From Gemmatimonadota bacterium (GTDB taxonomy: Bacteria; Gemmatimonadota; Gemmatimonadetes; Palauibacterales; Palauibacteraceae), in assembly GCA_023554435.1 (NCBI GenBank), contig JAMJQV010000069.1, positions 1 through 6,868 of the forward strand: a stretch of 6,868 nucleotides of DNA. The letters are read 5' to 3'. The position numbers and the translations under genes are program-made. Shown one piece after another: positions 1 to 4,861 of the stretch (its first letter is position 1; each line of letters opens with the position of its first letter). The notes under the pieces were generated by a model that saw only the letters and a program-made list of their open reading frames with translations, did no database searches and was not told where the DNA came from.

Positions 1-310
1 GATCGCCGATCAGATTGAAGGCCTGGAAGATGAACCCGATGTGCCGGTTCCGTACCCGGGCCCGTTCGGACGCGGTCAGGTTGGCGACGTCTTCGCCGTC
101 CAGCCAGTAGCCGCCCTCGGTCGGTGTGTCGAGCAGGCCGATCAGGGACAGCAGGGTGGACTTGCCGCACCCGGACGGTCCCATCACCTCGGCGAATTCG
201 CCGTCACGGATCTCCAGGTGGATGTCCGCCAGGGCATGCGTTTCCATCTCCTCCGTGAAGAAGAGCTTCTGCACACCTTCCAAACGGATCAACGGCGTCC
301 CATTCTCCAT
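1..310 (-). CDS. ABC transporter ATP-binding protein, MacB/LolD type (partial, C-terminus off the left edge)
   Basis: This is the nucleotide-binding subunit of an ABC transporter. It would hydrolyse ATP on the cytoplasmic side for a MacB/FtsX-like permease involved in lipoprotein release, efflux or cell-envelope work. Read on the minus strand from ATG at 310, 103 codons are visible. Walker A is GPSGCGKST (residues 44-52), followed by LLSLIGLLDTPTEG, the typical LolD/MacB/YknY continuation. A DGEDVANLT segment and an ERARVRNRHIGF stretch lead to the Q-loop glutamine at residue 96 (FIFQAFNLIGD). The signature motif, Walker B and H-loop lie beyond the edge. GGCGGAAG lies directly before the ATG, which is close for a ribosome site. 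The partner permease would be expected downstream, outside the window. It is transcribed divergently from the peroxiredoxin gene. The family is clear from sequence; the substrate is not. Confidence 0.9.
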   Translation of the reverse strand, partial: MENGTPLIRLEGVQKLFFTEEMETHALADIHLEIRDGEFAEVMGPSGCGKSTLLSLIGLLDTPTEGGYWLDGEDVANLTASERARVRNRHIGFIFQAFNLIGD

Positions 311-561
311 CTTCCGCCCCCGTGTTCGTCGTCCTCGTCCATGCGTCGCTGCCGAAAGGATCGTCCCGCAGCACGTCTGGCCTCACGCGTTAGACGCTCC
401 CTGTCCCAAAAGGGTTGAGCAGCCCGTGTGATGCCTGTGACCATGTCGTACGTGGGGACGGTGCGGCCGGTTTCAGGTCGGGGTTCGGATCCGTGCGCGG
501 GCTGCTCCATCCCTCTATGTTTGACAGCAGCGACCTGACATCCGACGTCAAAGGAGATCGA
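311..561. other. Divergent intergenic region between the ABC ATPase and the peroxiredoxin
   Basis: This 251-nt gap must hold the promoters of both flanking genes. The only promoter-like hexamer I noticed is TTGACA at 521-526 on the plus strand, but nothing resembling a -10 box sits 16-18 nt further on. A short inverted repeat (GCGT-TAG-ACGC) lies at 387-397; four base pairs are too few to interpret. Open frames crossing the region have no ribosome site or recognisable product. Confidence 0.4.
551..556 (+). promoter_or_regulatory. Ribosome binding site that fixes the peroxiredoxin start
   Basis: AAGGAG, a strong Shine-Dalgarno match, ends 5 nt before the ATG at 562. The same frame is open further upstream, with in-frame ATGs at 415 and 517. 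Only the ATG at 562 combines this site with an immediate signal peptide. Confidence 0.8.
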
Positions 562-1101
562 ATGACGAAAACGTTGGCACTGCTCGCGGCCGTCAGCCTC
601 GCCTGGCCGGCAGCGGTTGCAGGGCAGGACTCCGGTCCGCTGGAGGTAGGCGTCGAGGCGCCCGATTTCGAGTTGACGGGAGCGAGTCGCTCCGGCGTGC
701 TGCCGGAACCGGTGCGGCTGAGCGAGTTCCGTGGGAAGACGGTCGTCATCGCCTTCTTCTACCGGGTTCGGACACCTGGGTGAACGATTCAAATGGAAGC
801 GTACCGTGATCAGTACGCACGTCTGTTTGGAGAAGATGGGGACGTCGTTCTTCTGGCCGTGAACAGCGACTCGGCGGAGGACCAGGCAGCCTGGGCCCGG
901 GACGCGGACTTTCAGTTCCTGTTCGCCAGCGATCCGGATAGCGAGGTGGGCAAGCTGTACGGCGCCGCGCGAAGTCGCAACGTGTTCATCGTCGACCCCG
1001 AGGGCCGCATCGCCTGGCGAGCCATCCCGTTCAGGGAGGTCGATCCCACGGCATACGAGGAGCTCGGAGCCGCGATCGAAGAAATCGCCGGCGAGCGCTA
1101 G
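562..1101 (+). CDS. Exported peroxiredoxin-like selenoprotein (in-frame TGA at the catalytic position)
   Basis: This is an AhpC/TSA-type peroxiredoxin predicted to reduce peroxides outside the cytoplasm. The reading frame has 179 residues if TGA at 781-783 is read through. Residues 1-21 form a signal peptide (MTKTLALLAAVSLAWPAAVA, then GQ). EAPDFEL (32-38) and LSEFRGKTVVIAFF (53-66) are the standard start of a Prx domain. The active site reads YRVRTPG-TGA-TIQ, which aligns with the family's PxxxTPGCT, so the TGA replaces exactly the peroxidatic cysteine (position 74). Thr71 is kept, but the usual Pro is Tyr67. Downstream the same frame continues as normal Prx: LLAVNSDS (97-104), Arg139 before VFIVDPEGRI, and stop TAG. 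There is no cysteine anywhere, so this is a 1-Cys-like, strictly Sec-dependent enzyme. Conventional gene callers would split it or start at ATG 793. The alternative is a pseudogene with a Cys-to-stop mutation, which fits poorly with the intact second half and the hairpin behind the TGA. Confidence 0.85.
781..783 (+). other. Predicted selenocysteine codon (TGA) at the peroxidatic position
   Basis: This TGA is in frame with both the ATG at 562 and the downstream Prx half ending at 1101. It falls where peroxiredoxins carry the catalytic Cys of the TPGCT motif. One base change separates TGA from TGT/TGC. TGA serves as a normal stop in three neighbouring genes (stops at 2851-2853, 2381-2383 and 1640-1642 on the minus strand), so a different genetic code is unlikely. 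Confidence 0.85.
788..831 (+). promoter_or_regulatory. Candidate bacterial SECIS stem-loop
   Basis: This hairpin starts 5 nt after the TGA, inside the coding sequence. The upper stem is six perfect pairs, GCGTAC (799-804) with GTACGC (813-818), closing the 8-nt loop CGTGATCA (805-812). Below a small internal loop (A798 against 819-821) runs a ten-pair lower stem, 788-797 with 822-831. It includes three G-U wobbles: 789/830, 794/825 and 795/824. The loop begins 21 nt past the TGA and has G806-U807 at its start. This resembles known bacterial SECIS elements, which lie directly 3' of the UGA and carry an essential G (GU in E. coli fdhF) near the start of the apical loop, recognised by SelB. I worked out the pairing by hand; no folding energy was computed. 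Confidence 0.75.
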
Positions 1102-1110
1102 CCCGCCGGC
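1087..1110. terminator. GC-rich inverted repeat around the overlapping convergent stops; possible bidirectional 3' end
   Basis: GCCGGCG (1087-1093) and CGCCGGC (1104-1110) are perfect inverted repeats with a 10-nt loop that contains both stop codons. It would form a seven-pair GC hairpin in the transcript from either strand. No T-run follows on either side, so it is not a canonical intrinsic terminator. It might still act as a 3'-end stabiliser or weak terminator. GC-rich coding DNA yields such repeats by chance fairly often. Confidence 0.35.
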
Positions 1111-1628
1111 TCGGAAGCCAGGACTCCGCGGATCGCGGCGACGATGTCCTGGTCCCGTCCGATTCCCGTGTAGGCGACCGTGCCTTCGGCGTCGAGGATG
1201 ACGATGTAGGAGGTCGCGGGCGTCTCGAACGCGCGTACGGCCTCGCCGCGGCTGTCCCATAGCGTCGGGTACGGGACCGGGTGGTCTTCCAGGTGGCTGC
1301 GCACGCGCCGTTCCGATTGACCCACGGCTACGGCGATCGCGAAGAAGTCCACCCGGTCGCCGTAGAGTCTGTGCGCTTCCAGCATGTCGGGATGCAGGTC
1401 CTCGCAGTTCTCGCACCACGTGGCCCAGAACTCCAGCAGCACCGGTCCATTGCCGAGATAGTCCGACAGGTCGACTTCTCCCCCCTGCACGTCCGGCAGA
1501 GTCGGCCCGGCCGGGACGGCGCCCCGTTCGATCCCGATACGGGTCTCCTGTGCGTACAGCGGGGCCGTGACGGCCGTGCTCGCACCCAGCAGGAGCGCTG
1601 CGGCAATGAAACGGTGCATGGCGGACAT
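1098..1628 (-). CDS. TlpA-like exported thioredoxin-fold protein
   Basis: A 176-residue periplasmic or envelope thiol-disulfide reductase of the TlpA/ResA kind. Residues 1-27 form a signal peptide ending ...APLYAQ. The thioredoxin fold starts around residue 41, with a strand LLEFWATWCENCEDLHPDM carrying the redox CXXC as C72-E-N-C75 after the typical Trp71. The cis-proline is probably Pro137 in ETPATSYIVILDAEG, the usual end of the fold. These two cysteines are the only ones in the protein. ATG 1628 is chosen over ATG 1619 because GAGG lies 9 nt before the former, whereas nothing precedes the latter. It starts 11 nt after the ccdA-like stop, so it should be co-transcribed and receive electrons from that membrane partner. 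Its stop TAG overlaps the peroxiredoxin stop on the other strand. Substrates are unknown; cytochrome c apoproteins, FeoB or the nearby selenoperoxiredoxin are possible. Confidence 0.9.
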   Translation of the reverse strand: MSAMHRFIAAALLLGASTAVTAPLYAQETRIGIERGAVPAGPTLPDVQGGEVDLSDYLGNGPVLLEFWATWCENCEDLHPDMLEAHRLYGDRVDFFAIAVAVGQSERRVRSHLEDHPVPYPTLWDSRGEAVRAFETPATSYIVILDAEGTVAYTGIGRDQDIVAAIRGVLASEPAG

Positions 1629-1639
1629 GTGCCTATCCC

Positions 1640-2368
1640 TCACCAGACCAGCCAGGCCTGGTACACGTAGTAAGCCGACATTCCGAGCATCAGCAGGCCG
1701 GCGATCTTCTTTGCCCAGGCCGTCCAGTTTCCGGCCCTCGGCAATCGGCTGGCTGCGCCGGTCGATACGCCCACAACGAACAACAGCGCGGTCATCCCCA
1801 GCGAGAACACGAACAGGTACGCAAAGCCCAACCACGCGCTTCCCGTCGTGGATACCCACGTGAGGACCGCTGCGAAAGCCGGAGCACCGCACGGCGCGGC
1901 GACCAGCCCCGAGGTGGCCCCTAGAAAAAATACGGCCGGGTAGGATCCCCCGCTCAGGCCGCCCGCCCACTGGACCAGGCGACGAGGTGCCGTCACCGGC
2001 AGCACGTCCAGCATCGCGAGGCCGAACAGGGCCAGCAGGAGGGCGATCAGCAGCCGGGCCCACACGCTGGCCGCGATCGTCCCGAATAGCTGGCCAGACA
2101 AACCGGCTATGAGCCCGGCCACGGCGTACAGCAGAGCCAGTCCCAGGACGTAGGACAGGGTGAGTCCGACCACCCGCGAGCGCGGGGCCGACTCGCCCGC
2201 CGTCCCCGAGATGATCCCCGCCGTGATCGGAATCATGGGGTAGATGCAAGGCGTGAGGCTGGTGAGCACCCCGGCTCCGAACAGAAGAGCCAGGGCGAGC
2301 GCGGGCTGAGAAGCCAGCGAGTCGCCGAGTCCGGTCTGCAGGGCAAGGAGGTGCCAGGTCGTTCCCAT
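1640..2368 (-). CDS. CcdA/DsbD-family transmembrane thiol electron carrier
   Basis: A 242-residue integral membrane protein that passes electrons from cytoplasmic thioredoxin to extracytoplasmic thioredoxin-like proteins. The family hallmark TSLTPCIYPMIPIT (residues 36-49) holds Cys41. The matching second cysteine is Cys160 in LVAAPCGAP. These correspond to the two membrane cysteines of the DsbD beta domain, and they are the only cysteines. Hydrophobic segments lie roughly at 22-50, 67-92, 103-120, 144-170, 178-201 and 221-239. The N-terminal alpha and C-terminal gamma domains of full DsbD are absent, so it is CcdA-like and needs a separate thioredoxin, which the next gene supplies. GAGGA lies about 9 nt before the ATG, partly inside the stop of the feoA-like gene. 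The gene begins 12 nt after that stop. Confidence 0.9.
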   Translation of the reverse strand: MGTTWHLLALQTGLGDSLASQPALALALLFGAGVLTSLTPCIYPMIPITAGIISGTAGESAPRSRVVGLTLSYVLGLALLYAVAGLIAGLSGQLFGTIAASVWARLLIALLLALFGLAMLDVLPVTAPRRLVQWAGGLSGGSYPAVFFLGATSGLVAAPCGAPAFAAVLTWVSTTGSAWLGFAYLFVFSLGMTALLFVVGVSTGAASRLPRAGNWTAWAKKIAGLLMLGMSAYYVYQAWLVW

Positions 2369-2380
2369 CGGTTCAGATCC

Positions 2381-2869
2381 TCAGGTCGCCGGGGATGCGG
2401 GGGAGGTGTCCGACCGCGGTTGTGTCGGCTCCGGGTCCAGCGGTTGAACGAGGATGTCCCGAGCGATGTCCGAGTCGATCGCGAGCTCCGTCTCCCCGAT
2501 TCGGATCACACAGGCAGGCTGGTGCTGCACAAGCGTGATCTCCGCCTCCGGCCCGAGTCCGTACACCGTAAGCGTCCGATGCCGATCCGTGACCGTGGAG
2601 CCGAGACACAGAACGGTCGCCTTCTGTCCCGGCCGCAGCTCGGCCGCCGTTCGTACCCCGGGCGGGAGGCCCGCCACCGTAGGAAGGCGGCGTCGAAAGA
2701 GCCGTCTGACGAAGGACACCGTTGGCGGCGTCTCCGGGAACTCGTACTCGCACGCCGGGCAGCGCACCAGGTGGCACAGGGAGCCCAGGGGGCACCCGTG
2801 GGCGCACAGGGTATCGGTCTTCTCGAACTCGAAGCCGCACATCGGACAGGTCAGATAGTCTGGAGCCAT
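2381..2869 (-). CDS. feoA: FeoA-domain protein with an N-terminal Cys-rich (zinc-ribbon-like) module
   Basis: A 162-residue cytoplasmic protein, predicted to be the FeoA partner of FeoB. Residues about 74-143 match FeoA, an SH3-like domain: AAELRPGQKATV, then a VYGLGPEAEI segment in the place of the family's LGLxPGxxI, then VIRIGETELAIDSDIARDILV. Before it are seven cysteines, C8, C11, C22, C26, C32, C37 and C40, as CPMC, C-x3-C, C and CPAC. This resembles paired zinc knuckles or an Fe-S/metal site. A basic stretch VRRLFRRRL (54-62) links the two parts, and the last 20 residues look disordered. Canonical FeoA is only about 75-85 residues, so this one is extended. ATG 2869 is chosen because the next Met (residue 10) would lose C8. 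The start overlaps the feoB stop by 19 nt, suggesting translational coupling. The ribosome site is weak (GTGGGACG). Confidence 0.82.
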   Translation of the reverse strand: MAPDYLTCPMCGFEFEKTDTLCAHGCPLGSLCHLVRCPACEYEFPETPPTVSFVRRLFRRRLPTVAGLPPGVRTAAELRPGQKATVLCLGSTVTDRHRTLTVYGLGPEAEITLVQHQPACVIRIGETELAIDSDIARDILVQPLDPEPTQPRSDTSPASPAT

Positions 2870-4818
2870 CGTCCCACGTGGTTCAGGATACCGCCCACGA
2901 ACAATGCGAAGGGGAAGATGAAGGCGACCATCCCTGCCGCAACAGCCTTGCCATGCTCCTTGGCGATGATCAGGAGCGTGGCGAAGCACGGCATGAACAG
3001 CGTGATGGTGACCATCGCGACCAGAATCTGGTGAGGGGTCAGCAGTGGATTCGGCCCGGTAACGGCGTCGAGGACGTACACGGCACCGAAGTCACGCCGC
3101 ATGAATCCGACCAGGAACGCGTTCGACATGTCGGCCGGGAGTCCCAGCCATCCGGCCACCAGCGGCTCTGCCCACGTGGAGATGCGGGTCAGGAGATTCA
3201 GCCGGTCCATCACGAACAGCACGGCGGTCCCGACCGCGAAGACCGGGATGACCTCCCTGAGGTACCAGTCCAGTCGAGTGCCGGTCTTCACCAGCACGTT
3301 GCTGATCTGAGGACGGCGCATCGGCGGAATCTCGAGGATGAAGTCGCTGGCCTGGCCCGGGAACACACGGGCGGACAACCAGCCGACCGCGAGCAGGACG
3401 CCGGCCATCAGGGCGAGCCAGACGAGGGCCCCGGCAGGAGACAGCGCCGCCATCAGCGCGAGCAGGACACCGAGCTGCGCCGAGCAGGGGACTGCCAGCG
3501 CGAGCAGCATGGTCGTGACCAGCCGCTCCTTCCGTGTCTGCAGAATGCGCGTCGTCATGGTGGCCATGGTCACGCAGCCCAGGCCCAGGATCATCGGGAG
3601 GACGGCCTTTCCGTTCAGCCCCATGATCCGGAACGCCCGGTTCAGCATGATGGACATGCGGGCGAAGTACCCGGAGTCCTCCAGGATGCTGAACACGAAG
3701 AAGAAGATCGTCACGATCGGCAGCACGATGGCGAAGGCATAGCTGAACGCCATCGTGATCTGCCCGAATGGTCCGACCAGGAAATCGTGCAGGAGCCTCA
3801 GGAAAGACTGCCATCCAGTAAGATCCGCTTCCGCGGGAATGGTATAGGCCGGCTGGAGCGCCAACTTGTCGAACTGCCTGATCTCCAGGTCGTGTGCCGG
3901 AGACACGGGCAAGGACATGCTATAGGGAACCGTTTGCACCTGGTGCTCGTGTGGGAACGGAAAGACCGCATCCGTCGCCCGAATAGCGAGTGGACTGAGA
4001 CGCTGCTCGAACCCGGCGATCTCCAGGGCATCGACGAGGGTGCCCGCACCGAACAGCCCCACGAACCAGAAGACGGTCAGCAGGATGGCGGCGAGGAACG
4101 CCATGCCCTTCACCGGATGCATCGCCCAGAAACCGATCCGCACGCCCAGGGGAGCGCCCTTCGGCTGGTCGATCGCATACGTATCCGCGATGATCTCGTT
4201 GACCCGGGAGAGACGATCCTGGGCGCCGCTCAACTGGGGTTGAGGGCCTGCTACCGTATCCACCTGCGTGGGCGGACCCCGGTGCAGCACCTGGGGGTCC
4301 GGCACCCGGGGCCTGGCCAGGGCCTCCACCAGGGCTTCCGTTCCCTCGTTTCGGGGCGCTACGGTCACGACGACGGGGATCCCGAGTATCTCGCCCAGGC
4401 GGTTGGCGTCGACACTGCCACCCCGGGCCTCGAGCTCGTCGTACATGTTGAGGACGAGCACCATGGGGCGCTGGAGTTCGACCAGCTGGAGGGTCAGGAG
4501 CAGGGCCCGGCGGAGGTTCTTGGCATCGGCGACCTGAACGATCGTGGCGTCCGGGTTCTCGGTGAGGAGTCCCCGCGTTACACGCGCTTCGTCACTTCGG
4601 GGCGAAAGGTCATTCAGCCCCGGGGTGTCGACGACCTCCTGCTCGAGCCCGTTGAACGACGCGCGAGCCCGCACCAGCTCCACCGTCGTGCCAGGGTAGT
4701 TCGACACGGTGACGTAGCGCCGGGTGAGGTTCCGGAACAGCAGGCTCTTGCCGACGTTCGGATTGCCCACCAGAACGATGGAGCATTCCGCCGTCGGGAT
4801 CTCGGTATTGGTCGGCAC
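2851..4818 (-). CDS. feoB: Ferrous iron transporter FeoB
   Basis: The membrane GTPase for Fe(II) uptake, 655 residues. The N-terminal G domain shows G1 GNPNVGKS (18-25), G2 threonine in NYPGTT (40-45), G3 DTPG (64-67) and G4 NMYD (124-127). A typical FeoB stretch with PDATIVQVADAKNLRRALL lies between G3 and G4. A linker of about 200-235 leads to the membrane part, with a large external loop (about 262-345). The Gate regions are recognisable: GLGCVTMATMTTRI (412-425) and AVPCSAQLGV (442-451), plus MPCFATLLIIAKEHG (609-623). The membrane cysteines are Cys415, Cys445 and Cys611. The VTM and SAQLG wording differs from E. coli FeoB but fits a known subgroup. The start is GTG 4818: the upstream frame soon meets a stop and offers no ATG. 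The ribosome site (GGGGAC) is poor. It overlaps the feoA-like gene and follows the MATE gene by 43 nt. Confidence 0.95.
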   Translation of the reverse strand: MPTNTEIPTAECSIVLVGNPNVGKSLLFRNLTRRYVTVSNYPGTTVELVRARASFNGLEQEVVDTPGLNDLSPRSDEARVTRGLLTENPDATIVQVADAKNLRRALLLTLQLVELQRPMVLVLNMYDELEARGGSVDANRLGEILGIPVVVTVAPRNEGTEALVEALARPRVPDPQVLHRGPPTQVDTVAGPQPQLSGAQDRLSRVNEIIADTYAIDQPKGAPLGVRIGFWAMHPVKGMAFLAAILLTVFWFVGLFGAGTLVDALEIAGFEQRLSPLAIRATDAVFPFPHEHQVQTVPYSMSLPVSPAHDLEIRQFDKLALQPAYTIPAEADLTGWQSFLRLLHDFLVGPFGQITMAFSYAFAIVLPIVTIFFFVFSILEDSGYFARMSIMLNRAFRIMGLNGKAVLPMILGLGCVTMATMTTRILQTRKERLVTTMLLALAVPCSAQLGVLLALMAALSPAGALVWLALMAGVLLAVGWLSARVFPGQASDFILEIPPMRRPQISNVLVKTGTRLDWYLREVIPVFAVGTAVLFVMDRLNLLTRISTWAEPLVAGWLGLPADMSNAFLVGFMRRDFGAVYVLDAVTGPNPLLTPHQILVAMVTITLFMPCFATLLIIAKEHGKAVAAGMVAFIFPFALFVGGILNHVGRWLQTI

Positions 4819-4861
4819 GTCCCCGATTCGCAGATCAGATTAGAATGAAACTCAATCTCGT
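4819..4861 (-). promoter_or_regulatory. AT-richer gap before feoB; possible promoter/operator
   Basis: This 43-nt stretch is clearly richer in A and T than its surroundings. On the minus strand it contains TCTAAT, five of six bases of a -10 box, and the inverted repeat AGATT-N12-AATCT (about 4837-4858). These could be a feoB promoter with an operator for an iron regulator (Fur/DtxR type). I cannot match it to a consensus of either family, and no convincing -35 box is present. Confidence 0.25.

Noticed and set aside
521..526. TTGACA as a -35 box for the peroxiredoxin gene
   Set aside because: The bases 16-18 nt downstream are GC-rich (around GACGTC) and do not resemble a -10 box; a 6-mer alone is not enough.
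415..561. N-terminal extension of the peroxiredoxin from ATG 415 or 517
   Set aside because: The extension would bury the signal peptide and has no ribosome site, whereas AAGGAG is well placed for ATG 562.
781..783. Organism with TGA reassigned to Gly or Trp
   Set aside because: TGA ends feoB, the feoA-like gene and ccdA at natural C-termini in the same window, so TGA is a real stop here.
793..1101. Independent short gene starting at ATG 793
   Set aside because: It has no ribosome site, lacks the first half of the Prx fold, and is in frame with the upstream Prx half. Better explained as the part after the selenocysteine codon.
562..1101. Peroxiredoxin as a pseudogene with a nonsense mutation
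   Set aside because: Not excluded, but the rest of the frame is undamaged. The stop is exactly on the catalytic Cys, the one residue where Sec is expected, and a SECIS-like hairpin follows at the right distance.
289..1419. 376-codon minus-strand frame across the intergenic region, peroxiredoxin and tlpA 3' part
   Set aside because: It conflicts with three better-supported genes, and its translation is Arg/Pro/Gly-rich noise. The true ABC ATPase start is in another frame at 310.
2722..4848. 708-codon open frame on the plus strand opposite feoB
   Set aside because: The product is a low-complexity mix rich in His, Gln, Arg, Glu and Asp with no family resemblance. It is the mirror of a clear FeoB with all its motifs, so it is a GC-rich shadow frame.
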